Shown here one piece after another: positions 26,932 through 35,434 of a DNA stretch of 64,000 nucleotides. Below the pieces are notes generated by a model. The model did no database searches. It was not told the DNA's origin and saw only the letters and a program-made list of their open reading frames with translations. Both the position numbers and the translations under genes were made by a program. The DNA is from Sphingobium sp. TKS (GTDB lineage: Bacteria > Pseudomonadota > Alphaproteobacteria > Sphingomonadales > Sphingomonadaceae): assembly GCF_001563265.1 (NCBI RefSeq), contig NZ_CP005083.1, positions 127,001 through 191,000 on the forward strand. Reading direction: 5' to 3'. Numbering within the stretch: position 1 is the stretch's first letter; each line of letters starts with the position of its first letter.

Positions 26932-27936
26932 GTGACGCAAACGTATGAAAAAGGCATGTTTCAGCTCGCCAATGGCTGCTGGGCGTGGCTTCAGCCCGAT
27001 GGTGGCTGGGGGTGGAGCAACGCCGGGTTGATCACCGACGGCGGCTGCTCGATGCTTGTCGACACCTTGTACGACCTAAAGATGACGCGCGAGATGCTTG
27101 CCCGGATGCGCGACACGACGCCTGCAGCTCGCACCATCGATATTCTTGTCAATTCGCACGCGGATGGTGACCACACCTTCGGAAATCAGCTCGTCAGCGG
27201 CGCCCGGATCATCGCGTCCGCCGCGACGGTCGATGAATTCTTCAAGGTGACGCCCGAGACACATCAGCGTATCATCGAAAACGCCGATTTCATGGGAGAC
27301 GGCGCGAAATATGTCGCCGGGTTCATCCGCGACCATGGCTTCACGTTCAGCGACATCACACTGACGCCGCCGACTGAAAGCTACGACCGGGAAGCGATGG
27401 TCAAGGTGGGGGACAAGGACGTGCGCCTGATCAACGTCGGGCCGGCGCATACGGCTGGCGATACGCTGGTGCATTCCATCGCCGACCGCGTCGTCTATAC
27501 CGGCGACATCCTGTTTCTCGGCGTGCATCCGGCGATCTGGGATGGCTCGCTGTCGCGCTGGGTGGAAGCCTGCGACGCGATCCTCGGGCTTGATGTGGAT
27601 GTGATCGTTCCTGGTCACGGCCCTCTGACCGACAAGGCCGGAGTGGCTTTGTTCAAGACATATCTCCAGACCGTGGAGCACGAAACGCGCTTGCGCTTCG
27701 AGGCGGGCATGAGCGTCGAGCAAGCCGCCGCCGACATCCGCTTCGAGCCGCCGTTCGACGCGTGGATTGTCCCCGAGCGGATCGTCGGCAGCGTCAATTT
27801 CCTTTACCGGGAGTGGGGCAGCCCGCTTGCCGAAAACGATTACATGGAAGTGTTCGGCATGGTGGCGCGCTATGCGGACCGGCGGGCAAGATGCCTCGCC
27901 GGGCAGCACGTCGCAGGCTGCGGCCACGCGCACTGA
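26932..27936 (+). CDS. MBL-fold metallo-hydrolase (module A)
   Basis: A 334-aa metallo-beta-lactamase-fold protein. The metal motif reads SHADGDH, so the second His of the usual HxHxDH is Asp (His76, Asp78, Asp80, His81). PAHTAGD, GDILFLGVHPAIW and PGHGP follow at the expected spacing. Related families with HxDGDH or HxNGDH exist and are probably hydrolases or lyases of small molecules; this is not an antibiotic resistance gene. GTG 26932 has GGAG six bases upstream; a TTG at 26920 is an alternative. The paralogue at 30510 keeps the same substitution. Confidence 0.88.
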   Translation: MTQTYEKGMFQLANGCWAWLQPDGGWGWSNAGLITDGGCSMLVDTLYDLKMTREMLARMRDTTPAARTIDILVNSHADGDHTFGNQLVSGARIIASAATVDEFFKVTPETHQRIIENADFMGDGAKYVAGFIRDHGFTFSDITLTPPTESYDREAMVKVGDKDVRLINVGPAHTAGDTLVHSIADRVVYTGDILFLGVHPAIWDGSLSRWVEACDAILGLDVDVIVPGHGPLTDKAGVALFKTYLQTVEHETRLRFEAGMSVEQAAADIRFEPPFDAWIVPERIVGSVNFLYREWGSPLAENDYMEVFGMVARYADRRARCLAGQHVAGCGHAH

Positions 27937-27954
27937 ACCGGGGACACAGGATTG

Positions 27955-28882
27955 TCAGCCACTCGCCGTAAGCAGCGATCCCTGCGGATCCCTGCCAGGC
28001 GCCAGCGCGGCCCAGCGATCCTCCTCACCCAGCAAGCTGCGGCGAAGGTAAGCGAGCGTCACGTCCTGGACCAGCCTTACGCGATCTGGATTTTCGTCGC
28101 TGGTCTCCACGACCTCATAGCCCGATATGCCGCCGAGCATATGTTCGCCGCCATGCAGCGTGAGAAGCGCCTTGCTGCCGGGCGACAGGTAGAAGGGATC
28201 GTAGAACCAGTCGGGACCACGCACGGTGAGCGGTGATCGATCGGCATCGCCCGCGACCATCAATGTCGGGCAATCCATGTGCGTGAACGCCGTGTCGAGG
28301 TACGGCGTGGCCCGTCGTCCAAGGTCGCTCAGGTCGCTGCCGCCCCGGCCGCCTGACGCCAGCAGGATGCCGCAGGCGACGCGGGTGTCGGACATATCCT
28401 CGTCCGCGTCTGACGCCGCCATGCGTGCGCCCGGCAGCATGCTGGTCATCTGCCCGCCGAACGAATGGCCGACGGCGGCGAGGCGGGTGATATCGGCGCG
28501 ATCTGGCAGGCCGGGCACCTGGTGCATGATATCGGCCAGACGATCGATAACCGTTTTTGCGTCCGCGACCCGGATGCCAGATTGCCGGTCGCCGTGGATC
28601 ATCCTCCGCCAGGCCGAGCCGCCGCGCATCAAGGTACGTGAGCTGCACGACCGCGAAACCGTGCGCTGCCCAATAGTCCGCAAGGGGCGCATAACCGTCC
28701 ATCGAGGATCCGAATCCGTGCGAGAACAGCACGACCGGCAACCCCGTTCCCGCAACGGGCGCGGATATCCGAAGCTGAATGTCCTCACCACGGTTGCCGC
28801 CGGGAATCCGGATCGAGCGCACCGAAAGGATCGGCACTGGCGAGTCCATGTTGGCGTCGCGCGGAATCCACGGGCCGGGCAT
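27955..28882 (-). pseudogene. Alpha/beta hydrolase, disrupted by a one-base frameshift
   Basis: The N-terminal part (from ATG 28882, AAGGAG site) reads VVLFSHGFGSSMDGY...LGLAEDDPRRPAIWH. It then leaves frame near 28569-28573, where the expected continuation RVADAKTVIDRLADI appears in another frame and runs through the nucleophile elbow GHSFGG to the stop at 27955. Removing one C or G from the CATCCGGG stretch restores a complete hydrolase of about 308 aa. It is either a pseudogene or a homopolymer sequencing error. It diverges from the HxlR regulator across a perfect palindrome, so it was probably that regulator's target. Confidence 0.85.
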
Positions 28883-28936
28883 AGGCAACTCCTTGGCGGG
28901 CGACCGCCGACCCCTGCCATGACGCTGGCGGGCCGA

Positions 28937-28955
28937 TGGTCTACATTGTAGACCA
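28937..28955. promoter_or_regulatory. Perfect 9-1-9 palindrome, candidate HxlR operator
   Basis: TGGTCTACATTGTAGACCA is a perfect inverted repeat around a single T. It lies between the divergent alpha/beta hydrolase (start 28882) and HxlR gene (start 29015). HxlR/DUF24 repressors bind short palindromes of this sort near their own promoters. Confidence 0.75.
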
Positions 28956-29014
28956 GCTCTAGTTATGGGATCGCGGGCGCGGCACAAGAACGCATATTTT
29001 GGAGACTAGGTCAC

Positions 29015-29401
29015 ATGGAGATGCCTTTGCGGCCGACTGTGCTGCCCGATTGCACCGGCGTCGGCGACGTCCTGTCACGCATCGGCGACAAATGGTCGGT
29101 GCAGATCATTGTCGTGCTGCATGACAGCGCGCAGCGCTTCAACGGCGTGAAGCGGGGCGTGCCCGGAATCTCGCAGCAGATGCTCACCCGCACGCTCAGG
29201 AACCTCGAACGGGATGGCCTGGTCGATCGCACTGTCCGCGCGAGCAAGCCGCCCCAGGTCGAATACGTGCTGACGCCGCTCGGGCGGTCCCTTGCCGGGC
29301 CCGTGCGCGCGCTTGCGGCCTGGGCGATCGAGCATCGCGCGGCGATATGCGACAGCCGAACGACGTTCGATGCGAGCGAGGACGAAAACGCGCATCGATA
29401 G
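29015..29401 (+). CDS. HxlR-family transcriptional regulator
   Basis: A 128-aa winged-helix protein of the HxlR/DUF24 family. It has an N-terminal cysteine (Cys13 in [10 protein letters not shown]), [34 protein letters not shown] as recognition helix, and LTPLGRSL. In YodB- and QorR-type members a Cys at this place senses quinones or diamide, so a redox or quinone-sensing role is plausible. It faces the broken hydrolase across a perfect palindrome and is convergent with a quinone oxidoreductase gene. An in-frame ATG at 29021 is an alternative start. Confidence 0.92.
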   Translation: MEMPLRPTVLPDCTGVGDVLSRIGDKWSVQIIVVLHDSAQRFNGVKRGVPGISQQMLTRTLRNLERDGLVDRTVRASKPPQVEYVLTPLGRSLAGPVRALAAWAIEHRAAICDSRTTFDASEDENAHR

Positions 29402-29438
29402 CAGGCGCGGCGCTGGATGCCGGGCCTGCTTTTTCTCG

Positions 29439-30413
29439 TTACCGCGGATCGATGATGGTCGAGCCGATGGTCTGGCGGTTTTCCAAGGCGACATGCGCCT
29501 TGGCGGTTTCCGTAAGCGGGAAACGCTGACCGACCTTGATCTTGAGGACGCCCTTGGCGGCCAGATCGTACATGGCGGCGGCAGCCTTCAGCGCGACCTG
29601 GCGGTCGGTGTAATGCGTCGGCAGGATCGGGCGCGCCAGATACAAGGCCTTGGGCGCCAGGGTGTCGAAGATATCGTCGATCGAGACGCGGCCGGACGAG
29701 TGGCCGAAATTGACCATCAGGCCCCAGGTGCGCAGGCAATCGAGCGAGCCTTGGAACGTGTCCTTGCCGACGGAATCGTAAACGACGTCTACGCCCTTGC
29801 CGCCGGTGATCTCCTTCACGCGCTCGACGAAATTCTCGGTCTTGTTGTCGATGACGTAATCCGCCCCGCTTTCACGCGCGAGCGCGACCTTTTCTTCGGA
29901 GCTCACGGTCGCGATCACGGTGGCGCCGATATGCTTTGCCCATTGGACCGCGATCTGCCCGACGCCGCCCGCTGCGCCATGGAACAGGATCGTCTCGCCC
30001 GGCTGGAGCTTGTGCGTCATGTGGAAGAGATAATAGACCGTCATGCCCTTCAGCGTGATCGCGGCGGCCGTGTCGAAATCGACGCCATCGGGAATAGGAA
30101 ACACGATCGAGGCGGCGACGTTCCGTTCTTCGGAGAAGGCGCCCGTGGCACCCATGTACGCGACGCGGGCACCGAGTTTGAATTCCGTGACGCCGGCGCC
30201 GACCTCCGTGACGACGCCCGCCGCTTCCTGTCCCAGCACGAAGGGCGTGGGAATATCGTAATGGCCCTCGCGGATCAGCACATCGACGAAGTTCAGGCCG
30301 ATGGCTTCATGCCGCACCTTGATCTCGCCCGCGCCGGGCGGGGGCACATCCCAATCCTCCACCTGCATTTTGTCGGCGCCGCCGACTTCGTTCATCACGA
30401 TCACTTTCGTCAT
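29439..30413 (-). CDS. NADPH:quinone oxidoreductase (MDR family)
   Basis: A 324-aa zinc-independent quinone oxidoreductase resembling Qor. Seen are NFVDVLIREGHYDIPTPFV, VLGQEAAGVV, the NADPH-binding HGAAGGVGQIAVQWAKHIG and VVYDSVGKDTFQGSL. It should reduce quinones or enones with NADPH in the cytoplasm. Its 3' end is 38 bp from the convergent HxlR regulator, recalling qor-HxlR pairs where the regulator senses quinones. It lies upstream of nothing on its own strand, so it is probably monocistronic. Confidence 0.93.
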   Translation of the reverse strand: MTKVIVMNEVGGADKMQVEDWDVPPPGAGEIKVRHEAIGLNFVDVLIREGHYDIPTPFVLGQEAAGVVTEVGAGVTEFKLGARVAYMGATGAFSEERNVAASIVFPIPDGVDFDTAAAITLKGMTVYYLFHMTHKLQPGETILFHGAAGGVGQIAVQWAKHIGATVIATVSSEEKVALARESGADYVIDNKTENFVERVKEITGGKGVDVVYDSVGKDTFQGSLDCLRTWGLMVNFGHSSGRVSIDDIFDTLAPKALYLARPILPTHYTDRQVALKAAAAMYDLAAKGVLKIKVGQRFPLTETAKAHVALENRQTIGSTIIDPR

Positions 30414-30509
30414 TCACTTTTCCTTTCAGATGCCAGATCTTCATCCTTCGCCCGGACTGGTCGGGCGGAGCGAATGAGGGCCGGGGCGGCTGGGGAACCA
30501 CGGGGTCGG

Positions 30510-31511
30510 TCAATGCTGGTGGTTGCTGTCCGAGCACCCGCAGGCCGCCACCGCCGGGTTGTCGGCGGCCATTTTCGCGACGAGACCGAAAATCTCGAGG
30601 AAGTCCGTCCGCGCGTCAGGGTTGCCCCATTCGCGGTAGAGGAAGTTGACGCTCCCGACCAAGCGCTCCGGCAGCAGCCAGTCGTCATAGGGCGGTGGAA
30701 AGGCGATGTCGGCCGCCGCCTGCTCCACCGACATGCCCGCCTCGAAACGCTTGCGTGTTTCCGTCTCCAGGATTTCGATGTAGCGCTTGAAGGTTCTTAC
30801 CCCCTGCTTGTCCGTCACCGGGCCGTGTCCGGGCACGACCAGGTCCACGTCGAGGGACAGGATGTGATCGCAAGCGGCCGACCAGCCCTGGATCGACCCT
30901 TCCCAGATCGCCGGATGCACGCCGATGAACAGGATGTCTGCCGTGAAGACGACCCGATCCTGAACGCTGTGGACCAGCGTGTCGCCGGCGGTATGCGCCG
31001 GGCCGACATTGTAGAGAAGCACATCCTTGTCGCCCACCTTGAGGGCGTGGCGGCGATCGTATGTTTCCGTGGGCGGCGTGAACTCGACGCCGGTGAAATC
31101 AAAGCCATTGCCGCGAACGAAGCCCGCGACATACTTTGCACCTTCGCCCAGGACCTCGGCATTTTCGACCATGGCCTGCGCCTTGTCTGGTGTCAGCCCC
31201 GTGAATTCGCGCGCGGTCTCCTGCGAGGCAATGATGCGTGCGCCCCGCACAAGCTGGTTGCCGAAGGTGTGATCGGCGTCGGCGTGGGAGTTGACGAGGA
31301 TGTCGATCGTCGCTGCGGAGGGCGACGCATCGCGCATGGCCGCAAGCATCTCGGCAGTCGATGCCAGATCAAAGAGCGTGTCGACCAATAGCGATTGTCC
31401 GCCGTCGACGATCAGGCCGGCGTTGGAAAAACCCCAGCCTCCATCGGGCTGTAGCCAAGCCCAACTGCCGCTGCCCAGATCCCTCAGCCCCTTACTATAT
31501 TCCGCAGCCAT
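30510..31511 (-). CDS. MBL-fold metallo-hydrolase (module B)
   Basis: A 333-aa paralogue of the MBL protein at 26932, colinear throughout (WAWLQPDGGWGFSNAGL, SHADADHTFGNQLV, PAHTAGDTLVHS, GVHPAIWEGS, PGHGPVTDKQGV). The His-to-Asp change in the metal motif (HxDxDH, His76/Asp78/Asp80/His81) is conserved, so it is a family feature rather than decay. It is transcribed away from amidohydrolase B, and its start is 22 bp from a CAATCGGTTG palindrome. It probably acts on the same class of intermediate as its paralogue. Confidence 0.9.
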   Translation of the reverse strand: MAAEYSKGLRDLGSGSWAWLQPDGGWGFSNAGLIVDGGQSLLVDTLFDLASTAEMLAAMRDASPSAATIDILVNSHADADHTFGNQLVRGARIIASQETAREFTGLTPDKAQAMVENAEVLGEGAKYVAGFVRGNGFDFTGVEFTPPTETYDRRHALKVGDKDVLLYNVGPAHTAGDTLVHSVQDRVVFTADILFIGVHPAIWEGSIQGWSAACDHILSLDVDLVVPGHGPVTDKQGVRTFKRYIEILETETRKRFEAGMSVEQAAADIAFPPPYDDWLLPERLVGSVNFLYREWGNPDARTDFLEIFGLVAKMAADNPAVAACGCSDSNHQH

Positions 31512-31532
31512 ATTCCTCTCCTACAGCATTAT

Positions 31533-31546
31533 ATCAATCGGTTGAA
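31533..31546. promoter_or_regulatory. ATCAATCGGTTGAA palindrome upstream of MBL gene B
   Basis: The right half GGTTGAA matches the perfect site at 19943 exactly and the left half has two changes. It ends 22 bp from the MBL start codon on the minus strand, a typical repressor position. Confidence 0.6.
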
Positions 31547-31592
31547 TGACATGCCGACAGGCTTGTGCTCCGCCCGGACAAGCTACGATATT

Positions 31593-31605
31593 AGAGTTGA
31601 CCTGC
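31593..31605 (+). promoter_or_regulatory. AGAGTTGACCTGC element upstream of amidohydrolase B
   Basis: Identical to the 13 bp at 23713-23725. It sits 168 bp before the amidohydrolase ATG, compared with 56 bp in module A. Confidence 0.35.
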
Positions 31606-31648
31606 GGCAACGCACTTGACTCATAACACCACAATGTTCATCAATACA

Positions 31649-31662
31649 ACCAACCGATTGAA
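31649..31662. promoter_or_regulatory. ACCAACCGATTGAA site upstream of amidohydrolase B
   Basis: It shares 17 identical bases (31646-31662) with the site at 43968-43984 upstream of scoA. A further partial copy, AACTGGTTGG, follows at 31665-31674. The core CAACCGATTG has one mismatch pair. Confidence 0.6.
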
Positions 31663-31760
31663 AGAACTGGTTGGCTATCCGCTTTTTCCGGCGTTTCGGT
31701 TGCGAACGGTTCAATCCGCGGAACGTCCGCGCTTGAGGCCAAGGGTGAGAGGAAGGCTGA

Positions 31761-33221
31761 ATGGAAATGCGTAGAACGCTAATTCGTGGCGCCGCCATCG
31801 TCTCCATGGATCTCGCCATCGGCGATCTGCCGCGTGGCGACATTCTGATCGAGGGAAACCGCATCGTTGGTGTTGCCCCAGTTATAGAAGTGGGGGATGC
31901 CGAGACCGTCGATGCCGAAGGAATGATCGCGAGCCCGGGCTTCGTCGATACACACCGGCACGTCTGGCAGACGCAGCTAAAGGGCGTGGCAATAGACTGG
32001 AGCCTGTTCGACTATATCTGCCTCATGCGAAGCATGTACTCCGTTTGCTACACGCCGGAAGATGCGTATCTTGGCAATTACTTCGGAACGCTCGACGCCA
32101 TCAATGCCGGCGTCACTTCCATTGTCGATCATAGCCATTTACAGATCACGCCCGAACATTCCGATGCGTTGGCCAAGGGCATGCTGGATTCGGGGATTCG
32201 CGGCGTGTTCTGCTACGGCGCATATCGTAACCCGAAATACATGCCCGGAGATTTGCTAACCCCTGAGGCGATCATCAACGACATTGCCGGCCCGCTGGAG
32301 GATTTCCACCGGCGCAATGCTCCACGCGTGCGCGAGAAATATTTCCCGTCCAACGACGGTCTGGTCCGCTTCGGGATCGCCTCGAGCGAATTCCCGACCG
32401 CCGCGCTGGCCGAGCCGATGCTGGAGGAATTGGCCTGGGCGCGCACGCTCGATCCTGCCGTGATCAGCATGCACGCGGGCGTGGGCGTGAACGAGCATTT
32501 CCGGATGGTTCCGATCCTGCACGAGCACGGCCAGCTGGGCAACGATCTGCTGTTCGTGCACGGCGCGCACCTGACCGATGAGGACCTGGTCCTGTTGCGC
32601 GACCATGGCGGCTGGCTGTCGACGACGCCCGAGACCGAATTGCAGATGGGCATGGGCTATCCCGTGCTGGAGCGCGTAGCGGCGAGCGGCAGCACGCCCT
32701 CGCTCGGCATCGATATCGCATCGAACTTTGCGGGCGACATGTTCGCGCAGATGCGCCTGATGCTTCAGGCCATGCGCTTCCGCCATTTCGAGCATGCGAA
32801 TGCCGGCCTGCCGGCGGCGTCGCGCTATGCCGCGCGCAAGATGCTCGAATTCGCGACCATCGGCGGCGCGACCGTGATGGGTCTGGAGACGATCACGGGG
32901 AGCCTGACGCCGGGCAAGCGCGCCGACATCATCCTGACCCGCACCGACAGCGTTCATATGAGCCCCGTATTCGATCCCGTCGCGGCGCTGGTCTTCTACG
33001 CGGATGCGGCGGACGTCGATTCCGTCTGGATTGACGGTATCGCTCGCAAGCGCGGCGGCAGGCTCGTCGGCGTCGACTGGCCTGCGGGCCACGCTGCCCT
33101 CTCGGCCTCGCGCGATGCGATCTACGCGAAGTTCGGCCAGATTTCGGAGCGCGAAATCCGTGCCACCTGGGCGCCGCTTTGGGGGCTCGAAACGCGGGCC
33201 ATGGACCCGGCTGACGCATAG
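31761..33221 (+). CDS. Amidohydrolase-family metal-dependent hydrolase (module B)
   Basis: A 486-aa paralogue of the enzyme at 23769, with the same metal ligands (DTHRH, VDHSHLQ, VHGAHLTD, SLGIDIASNFAG). Nucleotide similarity is uneven: 53 bases at 32625-32677 are identical to 24636-24688 while the 5' parts differ clearly, which points to gene conversion or strong local constraint. It is divergent from MBL gene B, and the shared 250-bp region carries two copies of the CAACCG-type palindrome. It is followed by a fumarylacetoacetase-like gene after 57 bp, not by the overlap seen in module A. Confidence 0.92.
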   Translation: MEMRRTLIRGAAIVSMDLAIGDLPRGDILIEGNRIVGVAPVIEVGDAETVDAEGMIASPGFVDTHRHVWQTQLKGVAIDWSLFDYICLMRSMYSVCYTPEDAYLGNYFGTLDAINAGVTSIVDHSHLQITPEHSDALAKGMLDSGIRGVFCYGAYRNPKYMPGDLLTPEAIINDIAGPLEDFHRRNAPRVREKYFPSNDGLVRFGIASSEFPTAALAEPMLEELAWARTLDPAVISMHAGVGVNEHFRMVPILHEHGQLGNDLLFVHGAHLTDEDLVLLRDHGGWLSTTPETELQMGMGYPVLERVAASGSTPSLGIDIASNFAGDMFAQMRLMLQAMRFRHFEHANAGLPAASRYAARKMLEFATIGGATVMGLETITGSLTPGKRADIILTRTDSVHMSPVFDPVAALVFYADAADVDSVWIDGIARKRGGRLVGVDWPAGHAALSASRDAIYAKFGQISEREIRATWAPLWGLETRAMDPADA

Positions 33222-33278
33222 CCGGTCTAATCACGCATTTACGAATTCGCACAAAAACGGTAGTTTTCTGGAGGATTT

Positions 33279-34571
33279 ATGGACTATACGCACGAAGCGG
33301 CACGCAGGAGCTGGGTCGCTTCGGCCAATGACGCGACGACTGACTTCCCGCTGCAAAACCTGCCGCTTGGAATTTTCCGTGTCGCCGACGGCCCGGCACG
33401 TTGCGGCGTGGCGATCGGCGACAAGGTATTCAATCTTTCCCGCGCCGCGCAGGACGACCTGCTGGATGGCACGTTCGCTTTTCTGGCTGCCGCCGAGAGT
33501 CTCGATCCCTTGTTCGCGATGGGGCGGCAGGCGCTGACCAGCCTACGGCACCAGGTTTTCGACCTGCTGGACAGTGGGAGCGCGACATTGCCGGGCGAGC
33601 GCAGAGAATCCTATCTCCACCCAATGACGGAATGCACGATGCTGCTCCCGGGCGGCATCCGCAGCTATACGGATTATGTCGCCAGCGTGCATCACATCGC
33701 GCGGTGCAGCCGCATCATGAGCCTGCCCAACGAAATCCCCATCAACTATAAATGGCAGCCGCTGGCTTATAACGGCCGCGCCTCGACCGTCCGCGTCAGC
33801 GGCCAGGCCGTCCGTCGTCCGTCCGGCAACAAGGGCCAGCTGGCGCCCGGCGCCACGCCCGAGTTCGGCCCCACCGACCAGCTCGACTTCGAGCTGGAGC
33901 TCGGCTTCTTCATCGGCGCGGGCAACCCGATCGGCGAGCCGGTTCCGGTCGCCAGGGCGAGCGAGCAAGTGGCCGGCTTCGTCCTGCTGAACGACTGGTC
34001 GGCGCGCGATCTGCAATTCTGGGAGTTCGCCCCGCTCGGGCCGAACATCTGCAAGAATTTCTGCACGTCGATTTCTCCGTGGGTGCTCACCCCCGATGCG
34101 CTCGAGCCATTCCGCTGTGCGCTGCCGCAGCGCTTGGCGGAGGATCCTCGCCCCGCATTCCTCGACGACGAGGCAGACATGGCGCGCGGCGGCTTCGACA
34201 TCGCGATGACGGCGCTGCTGCAAACGGACGCCATGCGCCGAAACAGCGAAGAGGCGACTGCGATCATTTCGACCAATGCCAATCACTTCTATTGGTCGGT
34301 CGCGCAGATGATCGCGGCGCAGACGGTGACGGGCTGCGCGCAGGATCCTGGCGACCTGATCGGTGCGGGGACGGCATCCGGCCCGGAAGACGCGCAATCC
34401 GGATGTTTGCTGGAGCGGACATATGGTGGCGCCAACCCTATCCACTTGCCCAATGGAGAAACGCGTACCTATTTGCAGGGCGGTGACGTGGTGACGTTCC
34501 GCGGCCGCTGCGCGCGCGACGGATATCGCAGCATCGGCTTTGGAGAATGCGTCGGCCAGGTGATCGACTGA
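33279..34571 (+). CDS. Fumarylacetoacetase-like hydrolase (module B)
   Basis: A 430-aa FahA-like protein, a full-length paralogue of the one at 25241 (FPLQNLPLGIF, AYNGRASTVRVSG, LDFELELGFFIGAGNPIGE, LLNDWSARDLQF, TSISPWVLTPDALEPFR). Metal-binding acidic residues are kept. ATG 33279 has TGGAGGA upstream. Its stop overlaps the next start (TGATG at 34569-34573), coupling it to the acetoacetate decarboxylase-like gene. C-C cleavage of a 1,3-dicarbonyl followed by decarboxylation would be a logical pair (inference). Confidence 0.92.
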   Translation: MDYTHEAARRSWVASANDATTDFPLQNLPLGIFRVADGPARCGVAIGDKVFNLSRAAQDDLLDGTFAFLAAAESLDPLFAMGRQALTSLRHQVFDLLDSGSATLPGERRESYLHPMTECTMLLPGGIRSYTDYVASVHHIARCSRIMSLPNEIPINYKWQPLAYNGRASTVRVSGQAVRRPSGNKGQLAPGATPEFGPTDQLDFELELGFFIGAGNPIGEPVPVARASEQVAGFVLLNDWSARDLQFWEFAPLGPNICKNFCTSISPWVLTPDALEPFRCALPQRLAEDPRPAFLDDEADMARGGFDIAMTALLQTDAMRRNSEEATAIISTNANHFYWSVAQMIAAQTVTGCAQDPGDLIGAGTASGPEDAQSGCLLERTYGGANPIHLPNGETRTYLQGGDVVTFRGRCARDGYRSIGFGECVGQVID

Positions 34572-35377
34572 TGCGGTTCCTGGAAAACATCCGATACCGC
34601 ATGCCGGTGTCGTTCGGCCCGGCGCCCGGCCCGCGCCAGCAAGTGGGCGGCGCGCGCGTCGTCGATCCCATGGCGCGCGTGCAAGGCGTCTCGACCCGGT
34701 TCCTCACCGATGCCGACAAGCTGGAGGCGCTTCTGCCGCCGGGCATGAGCCTCGACGGGGAGCCGGTCGTCACGGTCGAATTGCTGTTCCTCACCGAGCT
34801 CGCCTGGCTGGCGGGGCGCGGGTACAACAGCCTGGGTGTGAAGTTTCCCGTCGTCTGCAAGGGCCGGACGGAGACGGTACGCGGCCCCTATCTCTCCGTC
34901 CTATGGGAGAACATGGCCGATCCGATGATCACCGGCCGAGAGGAGCTCGGATATGCCAAGCTCTATTGCGAAATCGATCAACCGGCGATCTCGAAAGACC
35001 GGCAGCGCTACGCCGCAAGCTGGCAGCGCCACCGCTTTTTCGAGATGGAGCTGACGGATATCGCGCCATCCAGCGATTTGCCGAACCGCGAAGGCGACGG
35101 CCTGTTGCACTACCGCTATGTCCCGGCGATCGGTCGGCCCGGGGTGGCGGATTTCGCCGGGCCGACGCTCTCGCCACCGTCCCCGCATGTCGAATTGCTC
35201 GATCACAAGACGGCGCAGGGCCAGCTCCGCTTCATACGTTCGTCCTTCGAAGAGCTGCCGACGCTGGTGCATATCGTGAATGCCCTGGCCGGTCTTCCGA
35301 TCGTCGAATACCGCGGCGCCAGCATCACCGAATGGCGGCAGGACGCGGAGTTTGCAAACCAGCGCCTGGTGGATTGA
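34571..35377 (+). CDS. Acetoacetate decarboxylase-like protein
   Basis: A 268-aa protein of the acetoacetate decarboxylase-like superfamily (RMPVSFGPAPGPRQQ near the N-terminus; VVTVELLFLTELAWLAG; GREELGYAKLYCEI, the region that carries the active site in true decarboxylases). Relatives include decarboxylases and hydratase- or aldolase-like enzymes using a Schiff-base lysine, and Lys in GYAKLY may be that residue. ATG 34571 overlaps the stop of the fumarylacetoacetase-like gene. It is probably the next step in module B; the exact reaction is uncertain. Confidence 0.82.
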   Translation: MRFLENIRYRMPVSFGPAPGPRQQVGGARVVDPMARVQGVSTRFLTDADKLEALLPPGMSLDGEPVVTVELLFLTELAWLAGRGYNSLGVKFPVVCKGRTETVRGPYLSVLWENMADPMITGREELGYAKLYCEIDQPAISKDRQRYAASWQRHRFFEMELTDIAPSSDLPNREGDGLLHYRYVPAIGRPGVADFAGPTLSPPSPHVELLDHKTAQGQLRFIRSSFEELPTLVHIVNALAGLPIVEYRGASITEWRQDAEFANQRLVD

Positions 35378-35434
35378 AGCGTCGAACCTTTCCCGGACTT
35401 GCCATGAACTCCAGACCCATCGAAGGATTTTGAA

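Noticed and set aside
29292..31391. 699-aa open frame across the HxlR, qor and MBL genes
   Set aside because: It covers three well-supported genes, starts inside the HxlR gene and has Arg/Asp/His-rich composition typical of a shadow frame.
26932..31511. MBL-fold proteins as antibiotic-inactivating beta-lactamases
   Set aside because: No signal peptide, an altered metal motif, and a catabolic context; the fold alone is no evidence for resistance.
25241..34571. Assignment of the FahA-like proteins to tyrosine/homogentisate breakdown
   Set aside because: No homogentisate dioxygenase, maleylacetoacetate isomerase or 4-hydroxyphenylpyruvate dioxygenase is present in the window, and the neighbours suggest another route.
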